A DNA stretch of 7,867 bases, taken from contig CAJQOK010000004.1 of assembly GCA_905479905.1 (NCBI GenBank), positions 1 through 7,867 of the forward strand, read 5' to 3'. Source of the stretch: an uncultured Aliterella sp. GTDB lineage: Bacteria > Cyanobacteriota > Cyanobacteriia > Cyanobacteriales > Chroococcidiopsidaceae. Shown here in pieces: positions 1 to 6,414 of this stretch (position 1 is its first letter; each line of letters starts with the position of its first letter). The position numbers and the translations under genes are program-made. Under the pieces are notes generated by a model. The model was not told where the DNA came from. It did no database searches and saw nothing but the letters and a program-made list of their open reading frames with translations.

Positions 1-1
1 A

Positions 2-532
2 CGATTTGGTTGTTTGCAAGACTTAGTACCTACCGATTTAGGACAAGTTGCGGCGGCAATTCGCGGCGACAATGAATTATGGATTGCTCTAGCTTTAGCA
101 AGTGGTGAGTTTGACGAATTAGATCCTCAATGTTTGGCGGCGGCGATCGCTGCTATAGTCACAGAAACCCCTCGCCCGGATACCTGGGTACGTTATACCT
201 TATCTGTTTCTGTAGAAGAATCCCTTGCCCTCTTGCGTTCTACACGGCGAAATTTGTTTCAAATGCAACGCCGCTATAATATCGCTTTACCAATTTGGTT
301 AGAGTACGATTTAGTTGCTTTACTAGAAAATTGGGCGCTAGGGGTAGATTGGGTTGAATTATGCAGCCAGACAAGTCTAGATGAAGGAGATGTGGTGCGC
401 CTCTTGCGTCGCACCTTAGACTTATTATCGCAGATACCCTACGTTCCCCATTTATCAGCTTCTTTACAACGCAACGCTTATCGTGCAGTGCAGTTAATTG
501 ATCGTTTTCCCGTAAATGAAACTGCCCAATAA
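2..532 (+). CDS. DEAD/DEAH-box RNA helicase, C-terminal DSHCT domain (5' partial)
   Basis: This is the last ~176 residues of a large Ski2/Mtr4-like superfamily 2 helicase. The reading frame is open from the first complete codon at position 2 and ends with TAA at 530-532, so the true start lies left of the window; the internal TTG at 14 is not a credible start. The visible part matches the alpha-helical DSHCT domain that ends Mtr4/Ski2/Dob1-type helicases. It includes a stretch reading ELWIALALASGEFDELDP, then helices with ALPIWLEYDLVALLENWALG and WVELCSQTSLDEGDVVRLLR. The SLDEGDVVRLLRRTLDLLSQI segment is the most diagnostic. Such proteins unwind structured RNA in an ATP-dependent way; the motor motifs (DExH, Walker A) would be upstream and cannot be seen here. 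The next gene starts 129 bp downstream on the same strand but has its own promoter, so read-through into it is unlikely to be the main source of its expression. Family assignment is confident; the cellular role is inferred only from the family. Confidence 0.88.
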   Translation, partial: RFGCLQDLVPTDLGQVAAAIRGDNELWIALALASGEFDELDPQCLAAAIAAIVTETPRPDTWVRYTLSVSVEESLALLRSTRRNLFQMQRRYNIALPIWLEYDLVALLENWALGVDWVELCSQTSLDEGDVVRLLRRTLDLLSQIPYVPHLSASLQRNAYRAVQLIDRFPVNETAQ

Positions 533-575
533 AGCAGCATTGACTACAACGTTCTTGGACTTATTTGAGCCAAAT

Positions 576-617
576 GTATCTTTAGATACGGATTACTACT
601 ATTAATACTGATGCAAT
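576..617 (+). promoter_or_regulatory. NtcA-activated class II promoter of the first amt gene
   Basis: A perfect NtcA operator, GTA-N8-TAC, lies at 576-589. It is unusually symmetric: GTATC and GATAC arms flank a TTTA centre. Exactly 22 nt further on is a -10-like hexamer TGCAAT (612-617, 4 of 6 matches to TATAAT). This is the canonical NtcA-activated layout (operator replacing the -35, N20-24 to the -10). The operator centre at about 582.5 predicts a transcription start near 624, roughly 38 nt before the ATG. NtcA, with 2-oxoglutarate as effector, activates nitrogen-assimilation genes when ammonium is scarce, so the ammonium transporter downstream is an expected target. The motif and spacing are seen directly; binding is inferred. 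Confidence 0.82.
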
Positions 618-646
618 GAGATTCACTGCACTCTACGTATAGATGT

Positions 647-652
647 AAAAGG
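647..652 (+). promoter_or_regulatory. Ribosome binding site of the first amt gene
   Basis: The purine-rich AAAAGG sits 9 nt before the ATG at 662 and supports that start. The encoded N-terminus is also a good signal peptide, which an internal start would remove. Confidence 0.6.
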
Positions 653-661
653 TTAAAATAA

Positions 662-2092
662 ATGGTAAAGAAAATACCAATCGTAGTAGCTTACGCGCTA
701 ATTCTGCTGCTACTATCTCCTTTAATTTCTCCAGCATTAGCGGCGACTACTGAGGAGATGATAGCGGCGGCGCAAACGTCGGCGGATACAGGGTTTATGT
801 TGATGTGTTCCGCTTTGGTTTTATTGATGACACCAGGGTTGGCATTTTTCTATGGCGGGTTTGTCCGCGATCGCAATATTTTAAATACTTTGATGATGAG
901 CTTCTTGCTCATGGGCATAGTTGGAGTTACCTGGGTTCTCTGGGGTTACAGCCTTTCTTTTGCACCGGGGACACCTTTTATTGGTGGTTTGCAATGGCTA
1001 GGCTTGAATAATGTCAGCGCTACGATGGAAGTTACTGATTATTTAAAAGGCTCCGCGCCAGAGGAAATAGTTTCCTACTCCGCGACTATTCCTCACCAAA
1101 CATTCATGATTTATCAAGCAATGTTTGCAATTATTACTCCAGCGCTAATTTCTGGAGCAATTGTGGAGCGAGTCAGCTTCCGGGCTTACGCGCTATTTGT
1201 GCTAATTTGGTCAACTTTTATTTATTGCCCTTTAGCTCATATGGTCTGGGCAAAAGGTGGCTTTTTAGGCTTGTACGGTGGCATTGGCGCACTCGATTTT
1301 GCAGGTGGCACGGTAGTACACATTAGTTCGGGGATTTCGGCTCTAGTGGCGGCTATTGTGATTGGCCCACGCAAAACCTATCCAACGCAGTTAGCATCTC
1401 CTCATAATGTACCTTTTATCTTGCTAGGTGCGGGTTTGCTATGGTTTGGTTGGTTTGGCTTTAATGCTGGTAGTGCTTTGGCTTCCGGTAGCTTGTCTAC
1501 TGTTGCTTTTGTTACTACCAATACGGCGGCGGCGGCGGCGGCTTTGACTTGGCTAATTTTAGAAAAAGTTTTACGCGGTAAACCTACAGCCGTAGGGGTA
1601 GCGACAGGTGCGGTGGCTGGTTTAGTTGGGATTACACCCGCCGCCGGATTTGTTACACCTATAGGTGCGATATTAATTGGTAGTATTACGGCGGTGTGCT
1701 GCTTTTTTGCAATTAGTGTCAAGCATAAACTACAAATTGATGACACCTTAGATACCTTTCCTGTGCATGGTGTCGGCGGTACGGTAGGGGCAATTCTTGC
1801 AGGAGTCTTTGCTACTAAGACAGTTAATTCAGCAATTGTAGGAGAAGGTTTCAATCATGAAGGCTTGCTTTTTGGCAACCCATCCCAGTTATTAACTCAA
1901 ATAATAGCAGTTGTAATAGCCTATATTTTTGCTGGGGTGGGTACGTTTGTAATTCTCAAAGTCCTTGATGCTACCGTCGGTTTGCGTCTTTCCGCCGAGG
2001 AAGAATACCAAGGTATGGATATTCACGAACACGGCGAAGAAGGTTATGGAGAAGAATTTGCTGGTGGAATAAGTATTAAGCAAAATTCTTAG
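662..2092 (+). CDS. amt: Ammonium transporter, Amt family (AmtB-like)
   Basis: A 476-residue inner-membrane ammonium channel. Residues 1-27 form a signal peptide (KK, then a Leu/Ile-rich core, ending ALA before ATTEE), as in E. coli AmtB. The Amt signature DFAGGTVVHISSGISALVAA starts at residue 211-212. Pore residues can be assigned by comparison with AmtB: twin histidines H220 and H369 (in PVHGVGG), Phe-gate positions Y151/F155 (the outer one is Tyr where E. coli has Phe), recruitment-site W196 (HMVW), D212, and S271 in GFNAGS. The C-terminal tail (about 441-465, with SAEEEYQGMDIHEHG) is the conserved cytoplasmic segment that in AmtB-type proteins takes part in PII (GlnB/GlnK) control. An in-frame (GCG)5-GCT tract encodes a six-alanine run at 289-294. 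An NtcA promoter precedes it and a second amt gene converges on it. Gene family is certain; which numbered amt paralogue it corresponds to is not. Confidence 0.97.
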   Translation: MVKKIPIVVAYALILLLLSPLISPALAATTEEMIAAAQTSADTGFMLMCSALVLLMTPGLAFFYGGFVRDRNILNTLMMSFLLMGIVGVTWVLWGYSLSFAPGTPFIGGLQWLGLNNVSATMEVTDYLKGSAPEEIVSYSATIPHQTFMIYQAMFAIITPALISGAIVERVSFRAYALFVLIWSTFIYCPLAHMVWAKGGFLGLYGGIGALDFAGGTVVHISSGISALVAAIVIGPRKTYPTQLASPHNVPFILLGAGLLWFGWFGFNAGSALASGSLSTVAFVTTNTAAAAAALTWLILEKVLRGKPTAVGVATGAVAGLVGITPAAGFVTPIGAILIGSITAVCCFFAISVKHKLQIDDTLDTFPVHGVGGTVGAILAGVFATKTVNSAIVGEGFNHEGLLFGNPSQLLTQIIAVVIAYIFAGVGTFVILKVLDATVGLRLSAEEEYQGMDIHEHGEEGYGEEFAGGISIKQNS

Positions 2093-2097
2093 CCTCT

Positions 2098-2111
2098 AAC
2101 TTTATAAAGTT
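2098..2111. repeat. 14-bp AT-rich palindrome just after the first amt stop
   Basis: AACTTTATAAAGTT is a perfect palindrome beginning 6 nt after the TAG stop. It lacks a loop and GC pairs, so it is a weak hairpin at best. It may assist 3' end formation but has no clear T-tract. Confidence 0.3.
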
Positions 2112-2182
2112 CTAAATAAACTTTGCTTTCTTGAGTTTACCTTTGACCTATTGGCAACTAATTCTCAAGTTTAGATCCTTTG

Positions 2183-2212
2183 CTTAGTCTACTAAGACTT
2201 AAATTTTAAGTC
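2183..2212 (+). terminator. Candidate hairpins downstream of the first amt gene
   Basis: Two adjacent inverted repeats lie 90-120 nt after the stop: CTTAG-tcta-CTAAG (2183-2196) and GACTTAAA-t-TTTAAGTC (2196-2212). They share G2196, so they compete or stack. Only short T stretches follow (CTTTGAC), so this would be a weak intrinsic terminator. The stronger hairpin at 2222-2263 could serve the + strand as well. Confidence 0.35.
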
Positions 2213-2221
2213 CTTTGACAA

Positions 2222-2263
2222 AAACTGCCCCTAAACTTGTCATTTTCATTTTAGGGACAGTTT
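2222..2263 (-). terminator. Terminator hairpin of the second amt gene, possibly bidirectional
   Basis: The 14-nt arms AAACTGCCCCTAAA (2222-2235) and TTTAGGGACAGTTT (2250-2263) pair with a single C/A mismatch around a 14-nt loop. Read on the minus strand, the stem begins 26 nt after the stop of the second amt gene and runs straight into TTTTT, a standard intrinsic terminator. On the plus strand the stem ends in TTT and is followed by CGATCTTATTTA, so it may also stop transcripts from the first amt gene, though less efficiently. This prevents mutual antisense read-through between the convergent genes. Confidence 0.72.
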
Positions 2264-2289
2264 CGATCTTATTTAGCTTTTAGCGATGA

Positions 2290-3915
2290 TTAGTATAATT
2301 TATTAGATAAATCTGGCGATCCCTTTGTCCTGCCCCCCCGATCAGCTTCACTAAACCCAGTATTCTCCGCCTCTTTGAGAAATCCACTGTAAGCTTCCAT
2401 CCCGTGTTCGCTGATATCCAAACCTTGAATTTCATCTTCCGCAGTCACGCGAATACCCAAAGTAGCCTTGAGTGCCAGCCAGAAGATTGTACTCAGAAGA
2501 ACAGTAATGCCACCTACCGAGATAATACCAACAACTTGCGACCAAACTTGTTGGAAACCACCACCCAATAGCAAGCCTCTGACTGGCCCTAAACCTTCTT
2601 CATATAGATTCAAAGCGCCCGCAGGGCCTTCGGCAAATAAACCTACTGCCAGAGTTCCCCAAATGCCACAAACTAAGTGAACGGAAGTTGCACCTACAGG
2701 GTCGTCAATTTTGATTCTGTCAAAGAAGGTGACAGCAAAGACGACTATTACTCCAGAAACCGCACCAATTACCGCAGCCCAAGGTAAGCTAACAAAAGCA
2801 CAACTTGCGGTAATCCCGACCAAGCCTGCTAGTATGCCATTGATAATCATCGACAAATCCGGCTTGCCAAGATATAACCAAGCTGTGGCTGTAGCAGTAA
2901 TACCACCTAAAGAGCCTGCTAAGTTTGTTGTTAAAGCAATATGGGCAATACTTGGATTTACTGACATTGTTGAACCAGGATTAAAACCAAACCATCCTAG
3001 CCAAAGGATCAAAGTGCCCAAGGTGGCAATGCTCATGTTATGTCCTGGCATTGCTACCGACTCTCCATTTTGATACTTGCCTAGGCGGGGCCCTAAAAAG
3101 GCTGCACCCATTAAAGCTGCCCAACCACCAACGGCGTGAACTACCGTCGATCCGGCAAAGTCCCAAAATCCAGCTTTTGCTAGCCAGCCACCACCCCAAA
3201 TCCAATGCCCTGTAATTGGGTAGGCAATACCGACCAGTAAAAGACTAAAGACTAAAAAGCTAAAAAATTTAATGCGTTCGGCAACAGCGCCAGAAACGAT
3301 TGTTGCAGCAGTTCCAGCAAACACTAGCTGAAATAAAAATTTTGCCCCTAAAGGTACGCCTGTCCAATTTAGAGCGCTAAAAACACCTTGATAGGCATCT
3401 CCAGTAGCGGGGCTGTTGTCGGCTCCACTTAAAAACCAACCATTAGTACCAAAAAATGGATTGCCATCACCGAACATTAGAGCAAAACCAATCGCCCAGA
3501 ATGCTACAGTAGATAGCGCAAATACGATCAAGTTTTTCGCTAAAACGTTAACGGCATTTTTCTGACGGCAGAACCCAGTTTCTAGCATACAGAAACCAGC
3601 ATTCATAAAAAATACCAAAAAGGCAGCGATAGACACCCATAGTGTGTCTATCCCTACCCTCAAGCTTTGCAAGTCTTGCGTTACCTTATCAGTAGTCGCA
3701 GGAGGTGCATCTTGGGCAACTGCTGCGTAACCCCATACCAGCACAATCAAGATTGCTAGAGGAATGCAGGCTTGCCAACTAGGAGTTAGTTGTTTAATTG
3801 CCCGCTCTAACTGAGCCAAAATCGGGATATTTTTGTTAAAGCGTGAGCTTGAATGCCCATATAGCCGCCTTTTCGTGTTTTTCCGCTTGTGCTTATGTGT
3901 AAGTTTTACCTTCAT
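2290..3915 (-). CDS. amt: Ammonium transporter, Amt family, with long basic N-terminus
   Basis: A 541-residue ammonium channel from a different Amt subgroup than its neighbour; its first pore-forming segment, [20 protein letters not shown], resembles the plant AMT1/cyanobacterial group rather than E. coli AmtB. Order of parts: Lys/Arg/His-rich segment (1-48), hydrophobic signal or anchor with possible cleavage after AVA67, then the Amt core. Signature DFAGSTVVH is at 252-260. Assigned pore residues: twin His H260 and H413 (SVHLVCG), Phe gate F195/F199 (FQLVF), W240 (HWIWGGG), S315 (GFNPGS). The C-terminal regulatory tail (about 487-510, [19 protein letters not shown]) is followed by a ~30-residue hydrophilic extension of unknown role. 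ATG at 3915 is chosen because no other ATG occurs before M104; a Shine-Dalgarno-like AGGA lies only 3 nt upstream, with another (AAGGA) 12 nt upstream, so the start is slightly uncertain. TTG at L33 is the only notable alternative. Upstream lies a cluster of NtcA-type motifs. Confidence 0.96.
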   Translation of the reverse strand: MKVKLTHKHKRKNTKRRLYGHSSSRFNKNIPILAQLERAIKQLTPSWQACIPLAILIVLVWGYAAVAQDAPPATTDKVTQDLQSLRVGIDTLWVSIAAFLVFFMNAGFCMLETGFCRQKNAVNVLAKNLIVFALSTVAFWAIGFALMFGDGNPFFGTNGWFLSGADNSPATGDAYQGVFSALNWTGVPLGAKFLFQLVFAGTAATIVSGAVAERIKFFSFLVFSLLLVGIAYPITGHWIWGGGWLAKAGFWDFAGSTVVHAVGGWAALMGAAFLGPRLGKYQNGESVAMPGHNMSIATLGTLILWLGWFGFNPGSTMSVNPSIAHIALTTNLAGSLGGITATATAWLYLGKPDLSMIINGILAGLVGITASCAFVSLPWAAVIGAVSGVIVVFAVTFFDRIKIDDPVGATSVHLVCGIWGTLAVGLFAEGPAGALNLYEEGLGPVRGLLLGGGFQQVWSQVVGIISVGGITVLLSTIFWLALKATLGIRVTAEDEIQGLDISEHGMEAYSGFLKEAENTGFSEADRGGRTKGSPDLSNKLY

Positions 3916-4032
3916 CCGTCCTGGCGATCCTTAAATTAGTAAATACTTAATAATTTGGTGAAATCTTAATTTTTAACAACATCAAGCTTTAGCGTCCGAG
4001 CAAGTTACTCAAGGGCAATAGGAAAGTCTGAA

Positions 4033-4046
4033 GTAACTTGTTCTAC
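4033..4046 (-). promoter_or_regulatory. NtcA-type site, proximal to the second amt gene
   Basis: On the minus strand this reads GTAGAACAAGTTAC, an exact GTA-N8-TAC, 117 nt before the amt ATG. A TAN3T-type -10 (TAACTT, complement of 4002-4007) lies 25 nt downstream, one base beyond the usual 20-24 nt. It could be a second, proximal NtcA promoter or an accessory operator. Confidence 0.55.
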
Positions 4047-4058
4047 TCCTAAAACTAA

Positions 4059-4073
4059 GTATGTTGTCAATAC
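4059..4073 (-). promoter_or_regulatory. Variant NtcA-type site (GTA-N9-TAC)
   Basis: GTA at 4059-4061 and TAC at 4071-4073 are separated by nine bases rather than eight. Its position between two exact sites makes it worth noting, but on its own it would be weak evidence. Confidence 0.3.
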
Positions 4074-4087
4074 CTCTTAAGAATTTC

Positions 4088-4130
4088 ATTTTGTATCAGC
4101 AAAAGCATTAGTTCTGTATAAAGAGATACA
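4088..4130 (-). promoter_or_regulatory. Best-placed NtcA promoter of the second amt gene
   Basis: The operator at 4115-4130 is TGTA-N8-TACA, an exact GTA-N8-TAC at 4116-4129 with the preferred flanking T and A. On the minus strand a -10-like CAAAAT (complement of 4088-4093, 4 of 6 to TATAAT) lies exactly 22 nt downstream, the same geometry as the first amt promoter. It predicts a transcription start near 4081 and a leader of about 165 nt. On the plus strand the same operator has CTTAAT (4152-4157) also at 22 nt, so it could fire in both directions. Confidence 0.6.
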
Positions 4131-4226
4131 AATGTTTGGAGGTTGCTTTTACTTAATAGAGGTAATTGATAAATTTATGCTTGGATTGAATAACCCATTT
4201 TTGCTTTAGTTATTGGCAAATACCAA

Positions 4227-4240
4227 GTATTTACACTTAC
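4227..4240. promoter_or_regulatory. Distal NtcA-type site
   Basis: GTATTTACACTTAC is an exact GTA-N8-TAC, 311 nt upstream of the second amt ATG. No good -10 lies at the usual distance in either direction (AAAAAT on the minus strand at 24 nt is the nearest). It may act as an upstream co-operator or be a chance match. Confidence 0.4.
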
Positions 4241-4318
4241 TCTCTTGCGAACAAATAAAAACATCTCCGAGAATGCACGGTTTTTTAGCTATATAGCCTG
4301 TAATAGTCTATGTGTGGA

Positions 4319-4364
4319 AAGCAAATTAGCTATTGCCTGAATAATTTGCTTCAAGCAATTTATT
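4319..4364 (-). terminator. Overlapping hairpins at the 3' end of the acyltransferase gene
   Basis: Two mutually exclusive inverted repeats sit at or just after the stop codon. One pairs AATAATTTGCTT (4340-4351) with AAGCAATTTATT (4353-4364), with one mismatch and a one-base centre. The other pairs AAGCAAATTA (4319-4328) perfectly with TAATTTGCTT (4342-4351) around a 13-nt loop. On the minus strand the second ends in GCTTTCC, a poor T-tract, so it would be an inefficient intrinsic terminator or an RNA-stabilising 3' structure. Confidence 0.4.
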
Positions 4365-5551
4365 TATTGACCTCCGCTACTGGGGTTAAAGGGTAAATTT
4401 TGGTTAATATCTTCAATCTCTTGCTGTTCCATAGCATTTACTTCTTTGATATAAGGAAGTATTATTTGTGTCAATCGACGATTATAAAAGCGGTGCATAC
4501 TGTGATTAGGACTTGCCGGAAAGCCTCGCCGCTTCTTATGTCTGCCCCCTGCGCCGGGGTCAAAAGTTTGAATTTTTTGCTTAATTGCCCACTCAATCGG
4601 CGTGTAGTAACAAGCATCAAAGTGTAAGCAATCAATATCTTGAAAACTACCCCAGTAGCGCCCGTAGAGGCGATCGCCTTTAGTTAAACAAAAAGACATT
4701 CCCATCGGTTGACGCTGATCCAACTGGTTGTAAGCCGCCACAAATACCACCCGATGCCGATAATTGGTGTATAACTGCTCAAAAAAGCGCTTAGTTAAAT
4801 ACTTACTTCCCCACCCGCCAAATTTGTCGCAAGTATCGGCGTAAAAGCTATACATAAGCGGAAACAATGATTTAGGAATCTCATCCCCTGTCAATACTTG
4901 CAATTGCAAGCTTTGCTTTTCTACAGCTTTGCGTTCTCGCTTGATATTGCGGCGCTGATTGGCGTTAAACATTGTCAAATAATCATCAAAGTTTTGAAAA
5001 TCCTGGTTTTGCCAAATCGAGCTATGGTGCAGCCAAGCAGTAAAACCATGACGTTCTAATACAGGTTTCCACTGTGGATCGACATAGAGAAAATGACAAC
5101 CAGAAATGTTTTGGCGATCGCAAAAATGATCGATCCACTTCACCATTAACCCAGTCATCTCATCTTCATCTTCTCCCGGCGCAATCAAAAATCGATAACC
5201 TTCGGCGGGTGTAAAAGGTGACATTCCTAAGAGTTTTGGGTAATAATCAACCCCAATTCGCCTTGATACTTCTGCCCACTGATTGTCGAAAACAAACTCA
5301 CCGTAACTATGACCTTTGAGATATAAAGGTGCAGCAGCAATTAATTGGCGATCGCGCCAAATAGTTAAATGATTCGGCAGCCATCCAGCTTGAGGTATGA
5401 CACTCCCAGAGCTTTCTAAGTTATTTAACCACTCCCACTCCAAAAAAGGTGTTTTGAGGGGCATAGCGAGGGCATCCCACGCCGCTTGTGGGACTTCGGC
5501 AATCTTATTAATCCAAGCAACGTTATAACTAGGCTGAATCGATTTTCCCAT
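4364..5551 (-). CDS. COG3146 / FemAB-like predicted N-acyltransferase (GNAT fold)
   Basis: A 395-residue, apparently cytoplasmic protein of the COG3146 family (FemAB_like, formerly DUF482, often named peptidoglycan biosynthesis/recognition protein). Family landmarks in order: GEFVFDNQWAE (84-94), YYPKLLGMSPFTPAEGYRFL (103-122), the basic helix NANQRRNIKRERKAV (196-210), GRYWGSFQDIDCLHFDACYY (297-316), and the C-terminal block DPGAGGRHKKRRGF (331-344) leading to SPNHSMHRF. Length is normal for the family. By fold it should transfer an acyl or aminoacyl group, but substrate and product are not established from sequence. It lies 29 bp downstream of the RibD-like reductase on the same strand, so the two are probably co-transcribed. 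No strong Shine-Dalgarno precedes the ATG at 5551. The link to peptidoglycan rests on the family name only. Confidence 0.9.
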   Translation of the reverse strand: MGKSIQPSYNVAWINKIAEVPQAAWDALAMPLKTPFLEWEWLNNLESSGSVIPQAGWLPNHLTIWRDRQLIAAAPLYLKGHSYGEFVFDNQWAEVSRRIGVDYYPKLLGMSPFTPAEGYRFLIAPGEDEDEMTGLMVKWIDHFCDRQNISGCHFLYVDPQWKPVLERHGFTAWLHHSSIWQNQDFQNFDDYLTMFNANQRRNIKRERKAVEKQSLQLQVLTGDEIPKSLFPLMYSFYADTCDKFGGWGSKYLTKRFFEQLYTNYRHRVVFVAAYNQLDQRQPMGMSFCLTKGDRLYGRYWGSFQDIDCLHFDACYYTPIEWAIKQKIQTFDPGAGGRHKKRRGFPASPNHSMHRFYNRRLTQIILPYIKEVNAMEQQEIEDINQNLPFNPSSGGQ

Positions 5552-5580
5552 ACAATAAATCTATGACGGCAAGGCTACTT

Positions 5581-6294
5581 CTACAGAATACTTAAATCGC
5601 TTCCCCGTTGGCGGCGATAGTGCAAAAAAACCTCCGCAGCGACTACTTTTGCCGATAATAATTCCAAACGCGGCGCAATTAATTCTGTAAATCCTTCTCC
5701 ATCTACAGGAGTAGGGGCATTATTTCCCCCCAGTAGCAACGGACAAACCGTTAGCCACAATTCATCAATCAAATCTGCCGCCAACATTGCCGCTACAATT
5801 TCACCGCCGCCTAACACTGCTAAACGCTTTAAACCCATTGCTGAGATTTTTTCTAGGGCATCAATCCAATTAATCTTACTTTTGGTAGTTTCGCAGATAA
5901 TAATTTGCTCAAACTCTGAGGAATTCTGCCAGGGTTTTGCACCCCCAGTTGTGGTTAATAAATATCGGGGTACAGGTTGGCGAAAAAAGTATAGTTGGCG
6001 ATCGATATTTCCACTACCAGAAACTACTATTTGAACAGGTTGCGGGGGTAACAATTGCTGGTATCTTTGTTGGATAAGTTGTGGCTCACAGACACGGATA
6101 GTTGTACCGTAAGCTCGCAGCGTACCAGCGCCAAATAAAACAGCATCGGCGGCGGCAATTTGCTGTTCTAGGTGTTTTTTGTCGGCGGGGGACGAAAACC
6201 GAGCAGGCGATCGCGCTTTTGTCGCAATTTTGCCATCGGCGCTCATTGCCAAAACAACAGTAGTATAAGGTCGCTTATCAGGTAGTATCATCAC
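5581..6294 (-). CDS. RibD C-terminal domain (DHFR-like) reductase, stand-alone
   Basis: A 237-residue protein made only of the RibD C-terminal/dihydrofolate-reductase-like domain (PF01872 type). Recognisable parts: the opening strand PYTTVVLAMSADGKIA (9-24), where the S-x-DG motif contributes to substrate binding in RibD; DAVLFGAGTLRAYG (50-63); and the nucleotide-binding end LGGGEIVAAMLAADLIDELW (161-180) followed by LTVCPLLLGG. In riboflavin synthesis this domain reduces the ribosyl-amino-pyrimidine intermediate with NADPH. The N-terminal deaminase domain of bifunctional RibD is absent, so this may be a split reductase or a relative acting on another substrate. Start ATG 6294 directly precedes a second ATG (MM); there is no clear Shine-Dalgarno. 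It is the first gene of a likely two-gene operon with the acyltransferase and is divergent from the histidine kinase gene 299 bp away. Confidence 0.9.
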   Translation of the reverse strand: MMILPDKRPYTTVVLAMSADGKIATKARSPARFSSPADKKHLEQQIAAADAVLFGAGTLRAYGTTIRVCEPQLIQQRYQQLLPPQPVQIVVSGSGNIDRQLYFFRQPVPRYLLTTTGGAKPWQNSSEFEQIIICETTKSKINWIDALEKISAMGLKRLAVLGGGEIVAAMLAADLIDELWLTVCPLLLGGNNAPTPVDGEGFTELIAPRLELLSAKVVAAEVFLHYRRQRGSDLSIL

Positions 6295-6414
6295 GCAGAC
6301 TTAGTTAGGAATCCAAAAGATACTTGTACATAGATAACAGCTTTTTCAGAAAGAGCAGGATATGATCGCAAATGCAGATATTATTTATAGCCTTTACAAC
6401 CTTAAAGTAGTAAG

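Larger units (their letters stand above)
3916..4363. other. 448-bp intergenic region rich in NtcA-type motifs
   Basis: This AT-rich stretch separates the second amt gene from the acyltransferase gene; both are on the minus strand. It contains no convincing ORF; the longest noticed small frame, ATG at 4132 to TAG at 4209 (25 codons), has no family resemblance. It holds three exact GTA-N8-TAC motifs (4033-4046, 4116-4129, 4227-4240), one GTA-N9-TAC (4059-4073), a GCTATATAGC palindrome (4288-4297), and overlapping hairpins next to the acyltransferase stop (4319-4364). The region is therefore best read as the regulatory region of the amt gene plus the 3' end of the upstream operon. Confidence 0.7.

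Noticed and set aside
14..16. TTG as start of a 172-residue gene
   Set aside because: The frame continues upstream to the window edge with helicase-like residues (RFGC before LQDLVPTDLG), so the gene is cut by the edge and does not start here.
1402..1854. A 150-codon open frame on the minus strand inside the first amt gene
   Set aside because: It lies wholly opposite a clearly conserved transporter gene, has low-complexity Ala/Pro/Lys/Thr composition typical of antisense frames, and resembles no family.
2468..3073. Open frames on the plus strand opposite the second amt gene
   Set aside because: These are antisense shadows of well-conserved membrane-protein codons; composition is Pro/Lys/Thr-rich with no recognisable domain or ribosome site.
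4132..4209. A 25-codon ORF on the plus strand (starts MFGGCFYLIEV)
   Set aside because: Too short to support. It begins only three bases after the NtcA operator, upstream of where the plus-strand promoter would start transcription, and has no family resemblance.
4400..4627. A 75-codon plus-strand frame over the 3' end of the acyltransferase gene
   Set aside because: It is fully antisense to the conserved C-terminal blocks of the COG3146 protein and shows no independent coding signal.
6310..6340. A LexA- or NtcA-like site around ACTTGTACAT upstream of the reductase
   Set aside because: The half-sites do not match GTA-N8-TAC spacing or the cyanobacterial LexA consensus well enough to support a call.
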